Both the position numbers and the translations under genes were made by a program. From positions 34,885,958-34,949,957 of the forward strand of contig CM070561.1 in the NCBI GenBank assembly GCA_036346405.1: a DNA stretch of 64,000 nucleotides, given 5' to 3'. The stretch comes from Phyllostachys edulis (Eukaryota > Streptophyta > Magnoliopsida > Poales > Poaceae). Below the pieces are notes generated by a model. The model did no database searches and was not told the DNA's origin. It worked only from the letters and a program-made list of their open reading frames with translations. Below, piece after piece: positions 33,859 to 43,983 of this stretch. Position 1 is the stretch's first letter. Each line of letters opens with the position of its first letter.

Positions 33859-34452
33859 ATGTGGCTCGACCGCTTGATCCCCTCCCCCGCCGATGCCATC
33901 GCTGAGATTGGTCTCGATGCCGGTGGGCTCCTCGCCGCCGCCATCGAGCACCTCGAGCGAGAGCCCACCGCGGACGATGCCCCGCTCGCCGTGCTCTCTC
34001 CGTGGGAGCTCCAGCTCATGCTCATCTGCTTCGTGCATGAGTACCGACCCACGGAGTCAGAGTTTGTCGACCCCATCGCCTTCCTCTCCCACGTGGAGTG
34101 GGAGGCCGCCACCTACGGCATTTGCAAAGTCATCCTATCCTACCCTCGCCCCTCCCGCCGTTTCGTGTTCTCCTACCTCAACCACTACCTCGTCACCTCC
34201 TCCAACAGACCTAATCCCCTCGGTCGCCTCGTCTCGTCTACCATGACTCAAAGTTCAAACCAAATCCCCTCTCTTTTCTTCATCTCTCTTGTTTCCCAAA
34301 TCGAGCGAGTAGCGGAGACACCAAGAAGAGGAAAAGAACTCAAATTGGAGGATTCTCCCCTGGATCTCACCACCAGTGTCGCAATCAGCATACGTATGAT
34401 CGTTCCCCTGCCCCCATTTCTTTATTTCCCTAAAATTTTCAATCGAAATTAG
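33859..34452 (+). pseudogene. JmjN-domain exon of a REF6/JMJ705-like demethylase
   Basis: From residue 58 the frame reads EYRPTESEFVDPIAFLSHVE, then WEAATYGICKVILSYPRPSR and RFVFSYLNHYLVTSSN. This is a complete JmjN domain of the plant KDM4-like (ELF6/REF6, rice JMJ705) type. The preceding 57 residues (MWLDRLIPSPADAIAEIGLD onward) do not match the usual short N-terminus of that family. After LVTSSN the frame diverges and ends at 34452 without the following linker. Together with the JmjC exons at 35090-35492 in the same orientation it represents a broken demethylase gene. The normal role would be removal of histone H3K27 methylation; this copy lacks most of JmjC, its zinc fingers and a continuous frame. 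Confidence 0.75.
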
Positions 34453-35089
34453 GGTTCTTGATTTTTTGCACTTTGGCGATTCCACGTGATTGCATCTAGA
34501 TGGGTGCCTTGTTCTATGTAGGATCATCGTGAAACCCTAAGGAGGATCACTTGTCTTGGCTCCCATGCCCTAGCCAGCTTGCCGTCGTTGTTGTTGGTGG
34601 TGCTGATCATTTTCCACTTGGCCTTGTGATGTTGTGGGGGCACTTCCACCATGCGGTAGATCCACCTTTTACTAGCAGTTGTGGCTGCTTGAGACAACAT
34701 GGTGAAAAATGTGCACAGGTACAAGCTAACTCTTGTGCATGTGCTGCTGCCTCCAATAAGAATGCTTCTGCAAGTGCCAAATCGTGGAATTGCTCTTTGC
34801 CTTAAAAAGATTTGGTGGATGATCCTGAAAAATTATTGCAATCTGTTATGGTTCAAGATGCTCTAGACTTTCAGGATGGTCTAATTGGCGAATGTGAAAA
34901 TCACAAAGATTATGTTGAGCACAAACGAGCAGCAGAGGAGGAGTAGGCATTTAGACAGTGTCAATTACTAAAACATGTATAGTGTTTTGCCTACTTAGAA
35001 TCCATCTTAAACTATACAAGAACATCATGTGCATAAATTTTGGAACACAAAGTTCAATAATGCACAATTCAGTGTCAATTTTAAGGAGC
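34453..35089. other. Intron-like or unrelated DNA between JmjN and JmjC exons
   Basis: No demethylase sequence was recognised. Some short stretches (near 34690-34800, rich in Ala/Cys/Asn codons, and 34806-34945) look as if they were once coding but match nothing I know. Confidence 0.3.
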
Positions 35090-35492
35090 ACCAGGGTTAT
35101 GCCTTTTGTATTTTTGGCATGCATGGCTATGGAGGCAACCTTGACCACCTTGGTATTTGCCTTTTCTTGTGTTTGTGATCTGTATGCTGTGGCCTTGTGG
35201 TGTCATGAGCTTTGATTGTTGGTGCATGCAGCATCGCAGGCTGTGCTTGGGGAGAAAACAACTTTGATGTCCCCAGAGGTCCTTGTAGCCTATGGTGTGC
35301 CCTGCTATAGGTACAATATCTGAAATGGTTATTGGTCAATTTTTTGTCAAGCGCTTGTGGTATCAAACTATCAATACATCAGTTTTTTTAATTAGTTTTT
35401 GTGTTAATATGCATTGTGCTTTAGATTGGTACAGTATCCTGGTGAGTTTGTGGTGACATTCCCAAGGGCCTACCACGTTGGGTTTAGCCATG
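35090..35492 (+). pseudogene. JmjC-domain exons of the same demethylase
   Basis: Near 35116 the plus strand reads MHGYGGNLDHL, the family's 'HGYGG' segment. An exon at 35232-35310 (after acceptor TGCATGCAG) reads LGEKTTLMSPEVLVAYGVPC; a GT-AG intron follows (35311-35424). The next exon, 35425-35492, reads LVQYPGEFVVTFPRAYHVGF then SHG, ending at a GTGAGT donor. These are consecutive pieces of the JmjC core of REF6/JMJ705-type enzymes. The next exon, carrying the FNCGE segment, was not found, nor the zinc fingers. Intact introns argue against a processed copy and for a captured genomic fragment. Confidence 0.75.
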
Positions 35493-37185
35493 GTGAGTTC
35501 AATTATCCAGCATTTGGAACCTATGATGCTTGTTATTGCATTTAATTCATCCTTATGTGCTAATTGTTAACACATTAGTCTTGAGCTTCAGTACGCAACC
35601 TTTTTTTCATTATTTTAGAGGTCATTCACAACATAGCTAGCATTTCCATCATCCATGTGTTTTGGCTTAGCAAGTTACGAGGCAAACAGGTGTATAGTTT
35701 CTCTATTTTTGTTTCTAAAGTTGTGATTCCGTTAAGCGAGCATAGATGTACATGCATACACAGCTGACTGATCAAGGGATGCATATTTTTTCAGATTCAA
35801 ATTAGTAGATGCATAGTTTGGAGTAAAATTTGTAAACTTTTGCCATTTATCTAAAAAGGCTTAGGCATCCTTACTTCCATGTATAATTTTTCCAACTTTT
35901 GGAGGGATCATCAGCATTATTTCTGTAAGGTTTGGTTGTTAGGCACTTTGATTATTATATCCTTTTGGCTCCTTTTGGTTAAAATCCTCATTGTATTGAC
36001 TCCTTTTGGTTGTTAGGCACTTTGATTATTATCTCTTGGGCACCGTAAAAATGTTGCAATTATGAATACTGGAACCAATTAGCACTACTCTTGGGACATG
36101 CAAATTAAGTCTTCTACCATTAGATGCTCCAAGGCATCTTTAATGAATAGATAATATTCTCATAAAACTCTCCATATTTGATGTTTGGAAGCAAATTAAT
36201 CCTTTGAGCAATGTGAGTCTGGAGTTGGAACTTGTACTTTGGATCCTCATTATGGTTAATTAGTACTACTCCCACACAGGGCCTCCCAGATGTATAGAGG
36301 CTGTATCATCCTTATATGGAACTATATCCTTGAAGGCAGAAGCAGTATATGTTTTGGATACAATGAAATGGAGAATCTAATGAGAACATTATTTATTTGT
36401 TAACAACAAGCAGTAGGGCAAAGGCTTTATTTGAATTCTTGAGTAGTGGCTTATTTTCATGACGTAATAAACATGCTTTATTATAGGCATATGTCAAGTT
36501 TTCTGGTCATTTTATTTTTTTCATGCTAGATTAATTATTCACTATTTTATTGTATATCTGTATCACATTAAGCATAATTCTATATTATTCGCTAGGTAGC
36601 TGTGCTAGCATTCATGCATCAATTGGTAGGTGGTGTAGTTTCAGAGTGTCATACTTCTAGATCTAGCTATTTATGCTTGGTTTGTATTCGTTGATTGGAC
36701 ATGCCCATGAATTCCTTCATTAAGATGCATACATTCCCATAGTAGCATGCAAATTTGAAGTTTCATCTGGTCTCGTGTCCGGCTTGTAAATACTGGGTAG
36801 TTTCGTTTTAGCTTGGTCCTTGCTACTCTGAAAAGGTTGCAAGATATATCTTTTTCTCTCAAGCTAGGTTTGGCATACCCTTATGCACCGTTGTTGTTTT
36901 TATGCACAATCTGGTCATCTCCTAAAAACAAATGCACTGTCCTCATCCAATTTCTGGAACTTCTCTTTGTTTCCGTTGTTGCATCATGCCTGCTGATATT
37001 TCAATGTTGTAATCTCCACATCACATCAATGGGGAGCGGAGCTAACAAAGCTCAATGTGCCTGCTGACAGGAAAGGTACATGTCTCAGCAAATGTTGTTT
37101 GTCACTTTGGCCCCTCCTATAATATGGTTTGCCAACCAACCTGTTTCTGTTTCTCTTCTGCAGAATGGCAAGTCTAGCTCATAAA
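35493..37185. other. No gene recognised downstream of the JmjC exons
   Basis: AT-rich DNA without recognisable exons. It contains a short duplication (GCACTTTGATTATTAT with CTCCTTTTGGTTGTTAGG, near 35938-36030). It may be former intron sequence or further captured DNA. Confidence 0.35.
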
Positions 37186-37665
37186 TCTATATTATTAACT
37201 CCATGGAAGCAATGCTTTGGATATATGTACTCGTGATAAAGGTTTTGTGAGCATTCCTGATTCATCATAGTGGTATAAAGGTGCTTTTTTCAAAGGGATG
37301 ATTGTAATATGCAACGAAAGCTTCAATGGATGCAATGAAAATCTGCCTTTTTTTTGCATGGAATGTCGAAAAACTAAAATTTTATACCATTGTGAGTGTT
37401 TTGGTTGATACAATGGAGATTATGAGTGCATGTAGATGCATGGTTTCATATTGTGAATGGATGAAGCACCACCTTTTTGTGATTTGATTTGAACTCACAA
37501 CATTTGTAATTTTATAGAATCTCAAAACGTGTTGTGAATACGCACATCTGACCAATCTAGAGAAATCACTAACAATATCAAGGTGAGCAGCAGTCATGAC
37601 ACATACTTCATATTATCTTGTGGCAAAGTTTGTGTTTTCGTTGCAACGCACGGGCACCCTACTAG
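37186..37665 (+). mobile_element. Helitron-like element, 480 bp (3' end firmer than 5')
   Basis: The right end reads CGTTGCAACGCACGGGCACC then CTACTAG before a T: a hairpin palindrome (37639-37648) 13 bases before CTAG, the classic Helitron 3' terminus. The left end TCTATATTATTAACTC (37186) preceded by A is a plausible 5' terminus and gives the usual A-T insertion pair. There is no coding capacity, so it is non-autonomous. The true 5' end could lie further left and include the demethylase exons. Confidence 0.6.
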
Positions 37666-37852
37666 TACTTAGCAAATAATCGATCTACGGTCTAATAATT
37701 AATTTACAGAATTAAAACACTAGAAATAAATTAGCTCAAATCATGCAAATAAATCACAAATCAATCTGTGATTAAAGCCGAGAAACATGATTGATCTAAT
37801 CATCAATATATAGGACGATATATCCAATTTGAAGAGCTTCGTGCTAATAACA
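37666..37852 (-). other. Leader and primer-site region of the right-hand copia-type element
   Basis: The minus strand continues from the LTR end as TGTTATTAGCACGAAGCTC, which resembles copia primer sites of the TTATCAGCACG type. The next 160 bases are AT-rich leader. It is cut off at 37665 by the Helitron terminus. Confidence 0.5.
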
Positions 37853-38075
37853 TGTTGAGATTCCAATAGTCGTCATGTTGCTAACTCGAAGATCAGTCCA
37901 TAACCTGAACACAATAGGAGCAAGATAAACACACGTGTATGTGAGAGAGAATGGTGGAGCTCTTTGTATTCATCATCAATCCTCTTTTTACAAGAATAAG
38001 CCTTTATAGACTACATGGATGGACCCCTTCTAAGGGGCATTTTGGTAATTGCCTATGAAACTAGGTTTCATAACA
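37853..38075 (-). mobile_element. 5' LTR of a copia-type element (223 bp)
   Basis: The ends are TGTTGAGATTCC and TTTCATAACA, and the whole sequence is similar to the LTR at 2378-2616, including CACACGTGTATGTGAGAGAG and TGGTGGAGCTCTTTGTAT. The primer-like sequence on its left makes it a 5' LTR in minus orientation. The right flank (AGCTC) does not match the left flank of 2378. Confidence 0.7.
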
Positions 38076-38592
38076 AGCTCGAGGTTACATGGCCCAGATT
38101 GTGTCCGGAAAGGCCGGGGGAGTTTTGCAGAAAGGCCTTGTTTCTGATGAAAATTAGGAAATGGATTGCCTATCATAATCGTAGATTTTATCTGCGATCT
38201 AACTCCTAAGTGGATTTCTTGGCCGTGCGATCAAGTTTGCACGGGTAAGATTGAGGCATGGGCAATGGGAGGTCGGGAGAATTTTGCTAAGGTACCCTCC
38301 TTCTACAATCCTACGTGGGGCCTCTTTGCACTGTTGGATCAGTAGAGAACGGTGTTAGATCGAGAAGGGGAAAACTCGCAGGTGAATTTTTGTAGAAAGG
38401 GCCCTTGAACTTTCGTTCTCGTCTCACCGACTCTCTGGTCCCACTTGTCTGCGAGAAGCGTCGGGACCCCAACCCCCTCCCGTCTCCTCCTCGCCTCCGC
38501 CGCATCCGGGGAGGGTTCCAGCGAGGCCTATCCTACGGCGGAGCGTGGCTGCGGAGCCAACCACCCGTGGGCCACAAGATACCGGAGACACT
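38076..38592. other. Unassigned DNA before the plus-strand gypsy element
   Basis: No gene is recognised. The last 150 bases are GC-rich and may already belong to the gypsy element's upstream flank. Confidence 0.3.
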
Positions 38593-39024
38593 TGTCATAG
38601 CCCTGTTGGCGGCGATCGGACAGAAGAGGATGGGGTGATCGGACAAGAGGAGATCGGATGGATAGAAGAGGATGGGACGATCGGACAAGAGGCGATCGAA
38701 CGAACAGAAACAGATGGGACGATTGAACCAAAAGTAATCGGATGGACAGAAGTGGCTGGACGATCGGACAAGAAGCAGTATTGGGCTGAGTGGGCTGTGG
38801 AGTTTAGTTCGATTCATTGGACTTGTACCGGCGTATAAGATGGGACTGTGTAACCGAGTAGAGTATCAATTTGGAGGATCTTTTCTGTTATTACTATTCT
38901 TCTTCTTCGTTCTCCCTTTTGCTGTTCTTCTCTGCTCTCCCCAAAAGTACCTCTATATTTTGAACTTCTGTTGAATCAAAGCTATTTTTGTCCTAAAATG
39001 GAATAGATATGCAATGTACTTATA
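38593..39024 (+). mobile_element. Probable 5' LTR of the plus-strand Ty3/gypsy element
   Basis: A primer-binding site TGGTATCAAAGCC (39025-39037) fixes the right edge to within about a dozen bases. The left edge is uncertain: candidate TG starts are at 38593 and 38604. It contains the 42-bp repeats at 38615-38775 and a TTTTCTGTTATTACTATTC stretch. No second copy remains in the window because the 3' end of the element is lost. Confidence 0.5.
38615..38775. repeat. Imperfect ~42-bp minisatellite, about 3.7 copies
   Basis: Units begin GATCGGACAAGAGG or GATTGAACCAAAAG and end GATGGGAC/GGCTGGAC; starts are at about 38615, 38638, 38680 and 38722, with a partial unit at 38762. The full period is 42 bp, 14 codons. 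Confidence 0.7.
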
Positions 39025-39037
39025 TGGTATCAAAGCC
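39025..39037 (+). other. tRNA-Met-type primer-binding site
   Basis: TGGTATCAAAGCC differs by one base from the usual TGGTATCAGAGCC site. It marks the start of the internal region of the gypsy element on the plus strand. Confidence 0.75.
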
Positions 39038-39222
39038 TCGTCGATCCCTCATTGATTTCTCTTACTCTCTCGGCTTTGATCTGTAAATTTCCAGGAGGGG
39101 TGTACCGACCGCCCTCTTGGCTTGATCGATGTAAGACTTGCTCCTAGTTGGATTGGCTTGGAGGAGAAATCACAACGGCACCGGCGAAGTGTGGCATTCA
39201 GGTTGTGCAAGTGGTAGAAGCG

Positions 39223-40356
39223 ATGGAAGCAATGGAGAAGAGGTTGAAGGAGCTCTTGTCTCAGATGAAAACAGAAATGGTGGTTGAGGTGAAGAGGGTG
39301 ACTGGGGAGTAGTTAGAGGCAGTAGACTGAAGGCTTGAACAGCATGGAGAGCGACTGGATCAAGTGCATATGAAGGTTAACTTATCTCTTGACTCCATAA
39401 GAAAACTCCAGCAAGAACAAGTGCAAGTTGCAAATGTCATGAAAGGGCCAGTTCCTTCCCAAATCATGATTCCGCCGCGAGATGGGCTTGGAATCATAGG
39501 AGTAAAACCTACCACAGTGCAGGTACCCCCTCCTTCACAGACATCGCAGACATCACATACATCACCGCATATCTCTTTTCCCCCTCCCACACCCATAGTC
39601 ACGGAGGTACCCAAGATCAATAGAGCTAATGGGCCCGGAAGAAGAAATTGGATTCCGAAAATGGATTTTCCAAGGTTTGATGGCACTGATGCTAGGATCT
39701 GGATTGACAAGTGTTAAACGTTCTTTGCCATGTATCAAATCCCTGAAGGGTTTCAAGTAGCAGCTGCAACGATGTATTTGGAGAATAGTGTAGCACATTG
39801 GTACCAAGCATATAAGTCAGCAAATGTATGGCATAATTGGGAGTAGTTCCAGTAGGCCATGTTGTCTGAATTTGAAGTGAACACACATAGCAACAAGATG
39901 AGGGAAATGTTGTAGTTACGGCAAAAAGGAACAGTAGAAGACTACAAGAAGAAATTTGAACAATTGGTGTATCACCTTCGGTTGTTTGACAACACCATTA
40001 GTGACACTATGTTGGTTACCCAGTTCACCCTGGGATTGAAGGAAGAGCTGAAAGCTGTGGTCAAAATTCAAATGGCCGCGACAGTAAGTCAAGCAGTTGC
40101 TTATGCCCTGGTACAAGAGGGAGTGTTGGAGAGAACCAAAAGAGGGGCTCAAAGAGGAGTTCCATGGAGAGATAATCATGGAGCTGGAGGCAGAACAGAA
40201 GGGAAGGGACAATTTGTTTCGAGAGAATTATGGAAAGCCAGGCAGTTGAAGAAGTACAGAAGAACACATTGGCTATGTTACGGATGTGGAGAGAAGTTCA
40301 CCCCCAGCATGATTGCCCAAAGAAACGGCCTGCACAGAGGTGGAAAGCAACAATGA
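39223..40356 (+). pseudogene. Ty3/gypsy gag (broken)
   Basis: Start taken at the ATG at 39223 (MEAMEKRLKELLSQMKTEMV); the frame continues with internal stops to 40356. It has a coiled-coil start, a Pro/Thr linker, then IPKMDFPRFDGTDARIWIDK, MYLENSVAHWYQAYKSANVW and TVEDYKKKFEQLVYHLRLFD, VTQFTLGLKEELKAVV: the retrotransposon gag capsid region. A zinc knuckle begins CYGCGEKFTP (40281) and its His and last Cys lie in the next frame. Stops at 39310, 39715, 39844, 39853 and 39913 are all TAG or TAA, several where Gln or Glu is expected. Confidence 0.85.
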
Positions 40357-40879
40357 AGTCTTGACAGATGAACTGCTAGATCACTTAGTAACTACTGAAG
40401 GGTCAGATGAGGAAGGAATGCATATTTCTGTAAATGCCTTAACTGGAGCATCTCATCCGAAAACAGTAAGGCTGAAAGCTTTGGTAGGCAATCAAGCAAT
40501 GCTCATGTTGTTGGATTCAAGGAGTTCACATAGTTTTGTGAGTGCCACCCTAGTACAGAAGCTGGGCAGTAAGCAGAAAGTATTTCCAGCTCCATTAGCA
40601 ATTAAAGTGGCTAATGGAGATTTACTTCAATGTGAGAGTGAAGTGCTCAATTTTGCATGGTGGATCCAGGGCTACACATTCCAACAGGATATGAAGGTAC
40701 TTGATTTTGTGGGTTATGATGCGATATTGGGAATGGATTGGTTAGAAGGCTGGGGAGAAATGGTCTGCCATTGGGCTCACAAATGGGTTAAATTTCAGTA
40801 TCAAGGCAAAATCATCCGGTTGCAAGGTGTGAGGACAGGATCGATACTGAATTACAGGAGTTGTCAGGGGATACATTAG
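40313..40879 (+). pseudogene. Gypsy aspartic protease with altered active site
   Basis: The reading is TVRLKALVGNQAMLMLLDSR then SSHSFVSATLVQKLG, with VANGDLLQCESEVLNFAWWI and VLDFVGYDAILGMDWLEGWG. The fold order (LLDSGSS flap, ILGMDWL) is that of plant gypsy retropepsins. The catalytic Asp-Ser-Gly reads Asp-Ser-Arg here (codon AGG), which should abolish activity. It overlaps the end of the gag frame by 44 bases in another frame and ends at a stop where the RT linker begins. Confidence 0.88.
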
Positions 40880-40995
40880 CAAAATGGTACAGAGGAAATG
40901 AGGTTTTGGCCACAGCTCTCCTGGAACCAATTGTTGACATCTCTGCTGAAATGGTTCCAACAGCAGTACAAGTAGTGATACAATAGTATAGTGAT

Positions 40996-41403
40996 GTGTT
41001 CCATGATCCAACTCACTTGCCTCCTCATAGAGTTTTTGACCATACTATTCCTTTGCAGTCTGGAACTACTCCTGTCAATAGTAGACCTTACAGGTATTCT
41101 CCTTTGCAAAAAAATGAGATTGAGAAACATGTGACAGACATGATTAAATTAGGCCTGGTAACACCAAGTATGAGTCCATTTGCATCACCTGTGCTACTAG
41201 TTCAAAAAAAAAGATGGTAGTTGGCGTTTTTGTGTGGATTATAGGAAGTTGAATGCTTGCACAACAATTTTTTTCCAAGTTGGATCTAAAAGCTGGCTAC
41301 CATCAAATACAAATGGTGGAGCAAGATGAGTATAAAACAACATTTAAAACCCATCATGGGAAATTTCAATTCCGGGTCATGCCATTTGGCTTAACTAATG
41401 CCC
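40996..41403 (+). pseudogene. Gypsy reverse transcriptase, N-terminal half
   Basis: The segment reads HRVFDHTIPLQSGTTPVNSR, PYRYSPLQKNEIEKHVTDMI and MSPFASPVLLVQKK. A frameshift in a nine-A run follows (41205-41213), then GSWRFCVDYRKLNAC. A short in-family segment (the PMPxxDE part) is deleted, then SKLDLKAGYHQIQMVEQDEY, KTTFKTHHGKFQFRVMPFGL and TNA. The domain stops in the middle of a codon at 41403, where the nested LTRs were inserted. It resumes at 54443 with the P-A-T-F motif. Confidence 0.9.
41399..41403. other. Target duplication TGCCC (left)
   Basis: TGCCC here and at 54438-54442 flank the outer solo LTR. Joining the flanks with one copy restores the RT motif order FGLTNAP-ATFQ. Confidence 0.95.
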
Positions 41404-41866
41404 TGTAGCATCCCAAAGTGCTGTTACCAAAATAAAATTAAATAAAGTTATTATTTTGTTGGATTTCCTTAAATTTGAAAGAGTTTTATTTATTTTCTTG
41501 AATTTCTGAAGTTTTAAAAGTAAAAAATAAAACTTATTAAAGTTTTTGAAGTTTTATTTGAGTTAAAGTTGAAAATAAAATTTTAATTAATCTCTGGAAT
41601 TTTCTAGAATTTTAAAAGCTTTTTCCTAAATATTTTAAAGACAAAATATTTTATTTGCAAAATTAAAGGCTAACCTTAAGTTGGAAATATTTTATTTAAG
41701 TCCAAAATAACTCTAGGAATTTCTATGAATTTTTCTAGAATTTTTGGATTTTATTTGCTATTTTCTAAACCCTTTTTGAATTAACCGAATTATCTAAATT
41801 GTTAAATCAATTGAAAATTTCAAATCGCATTTGGGCCGAAACCTTGATCCGGCCCATCTCCTCTCT
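41404..41866 (+). mobile_element. Outer solo LTR, left part (463 bp)
   Basis: It begins TGTAGCATCCCAAAGTGCTG, matching the minus-strand start of the solo LTR at 22934 (TGTAACATCCCAAAGTGTTG). It runs through the AT-rich first part of the LTR, reaches GGCCGAAACC and GGCCCATC, and is cut at 41866 by the inner array. The remainder lies at 51665-54437. Confidence 0.92.
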
Positions 41867-42003
41867 TGTAACAGCCTAAAGTTCCGTTACCAATTTAATT
41901 TAATTAGAGTTATTATGTTGTTGGAATTTCTGAAATTTGAAAGAGTTTGGTTGCTTTATTTGAATTTCTGAAATTTGAAAAGTCAAAAATAAAAAAAAGA
42001 GGT
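41867..42003 (+). mobile_element. First LTR of the triple array, only 5' 137 bp left
   Basis: TGTAACAGCCTAAAGTTCCG onwards matches the start of the LTRs at 43114 and 48346 for about 137 bp. It then jumps, at a TTA microhomology, straight into sequence matching the interior at about 47245. The left flank TCTCT (41862-41866) equals the flank after 51659. Confidence 0.9.
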
Positions 42004-43113
42004 TAATTAAATGGTGATAAAATAATTGGCGGATTATATTGGAATTTGTGGATCTCAAGCAGTCATTTGGAGAATTCTATAATGAAGGTATTAGAGTTAT
42101 ATGAGGGAATCCTAGAAGTTGCAACTAATGAATAAGGTTGAGAAAGGTAAGTGAATCATGTCGTGAATCGAGTTGAGAATTTTTGGAGAAAGCAATTGTG
42201 TAATAGAATTTTCGTTTCAAGAATGGATATAGTTAAATTTTAGCGTGATCTTGGAGTATATCAGATTTGAAGATGTGAATTTTTGCTTCTGGATTCGTGC
42301 AGTGAAAAAAAAAACTTGCAATCAAAGTGGTGAATTTATTGGATTATTTAAGCTTATGCTAGGAAAGATTTGTGAGTTATTTTGTCTATCAATAGAATGA
42401 GAGATTGATTGAATGAATGGATCTTTTAATTGGGGGAAACTTTAAGATGTATGGTTTGGTGGATCTCAATAACAATAAGTTTTGGATCTAGCAAAGTTGG
42501 GAAGACAGGATCATGGCTTCTAGCTAGCACCCTAGCACTTGGTTGTGACAAGTAGTTCATAAAGAGAGCCGGATGGAAGAAAAGGAGTGTCGCTATCTCT
42601 ACCCTTCAAGGACAACATCTTTGGACTTTTCAAGACCGTGATTTGAAGATTGTCTCGTCAGCCCAACCATATAGCTTTAATTGCCCAGACTCATTCTGTG
42701 AATTCAGTCGCTTCACCAGCTTATTAGTATCAATCGAGTAGAACGTTATATTGTTGCTTGATTTGCATAGTATATTTTCTTTTGGTACGTCGTACATAGA
42801 TCTTTTGATCTTGTGTACAGCGTTTGCTTAAGGGGGGTAGATTTCTCTCCTCATAGTTTTTCTTCTCATCCCTTGCTTTTCCCTCTTCTCTATCAATCGA
42901 TTGGACAACTCAAACCGGTCGATGCACAAAGGACTTGAAGGATGAATTGACACTCCAAAAATTCGGACAACTCAAGATCAGTGGATATGAAGCCAACTTG
43001 AAGATAAACTCTCCTTATCTCTTTCTAGCCTCCCAATACAATCATCCAATATCTATCTTTCTTTCTAGCCACTCCGAATCTCGGGGACGAGATTCCTTTT
43101 AAGGGGGGTAGTT
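42004..43113 (+). mobile_element. First interior of the triple array, 3' part only
   Basis: It is nearly identical to 47245-48345 (for example GGCGGATTATATTGGAATTT). It has no coding capacity. It ends in the polypurine tract TTTTAAGGGGGGTAG (43097-43111) just before the next LTR. Confidence 0.9.
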
Positions 43114-43975
43114 TGTAACAGCCCAAAGTTCTGTTACCAATTTAATTTAATTAAAGTTATTATGTTGTTGGAATTTCTGAAATTTGAAAGAGTTTGATTG
43201 CTTTATTTGAATTTTTGAAATTTGAAAAGTAAAAAAAAAAGAGGTTAATTATTTTTTTTTGAAGTTGTATTTGAGCTAAAGTTGAAAAAATGAGAATTAA
43301 ATTAATTTATGGAATTTTAAAAGCTTTTACCTAATTATTTTAAAGCCAAAAACAATTTATTTGCAAAATTAAAAGCCAACTATAAGTTGGAAATATTTTA
43401 TTTAAGTCCAGAACAATTCTAGGAATTTATGTGAATTTTTCCATAATTTTTTTGGATTTATTTTGCTGTATTTTAAAACCTAAATGAATTACTAGAATTA
43501 AATCAATTAAGAAAACAATCTAAAATCCCTAATCCCCTTTGGGCCTAAACTTCCCCGACCCATCCCTCTCTCTCTCTCTGTCCCTCGCAGCCCCGGCCCA
43601 CCTCCGCGCGCTCGGCCTCCCACCCGCTCGCCCGCTCTCACCCCTCCCCACCGCCGGATTCCTATCCGACGGCTAACACGCACCCACGCCACCCCGCTCC
43701 TCCCGACCATTGGATGAAAATCCGACGGCCCACACCCACTTTTTCTCCCCCACCGTCTTCCTCGCAAGCAACAAGACGCCTCGCCATCATCACATGACGT
43801 GGAGCTCGCGAACGGCCGCTTCCAACCGCCAAGGTCCCACAAGAATGCGCCACGACTCGGCACCTCACCTCCAACCGCCTCGCCTTCTCCCCTCTCCTCT
43901 CGCGGATTCACCCACGTCGCCGCGCAACCGCCGCCACGATCCCCACTCGGTGCCGCCTCGTACACTCCTCGCCCC

Positions 43976-43983
43976 TATAAAAA
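43976..43983 (+). promoter_or_regulatory. LTR TATA box
   Basis: CCCCTATAAAAAGCAGCCGG lies inside the GC-rich block of the middle LTR; the 3' LTR has the same word at 49222. Confidence 0.7.

Noticed and set aside
31790..37665. A single 5.9-kb Helitron starting TCTATACTACTAATG at 31790
   Set aside because: It would have to include the copia gag fragment at 32050-32274, which fits the copia element around it; kept only as an alternative start.
2378..38075. The two copia-type LTRs (2378-2616, 37853-38075) as one giant element with nested insertions
   Set aside because: Their outer flanks (CGATT and AGCTC) do not match, and the interior is present twice (4215-6540, 28905-31190), so at least two elements are involved.
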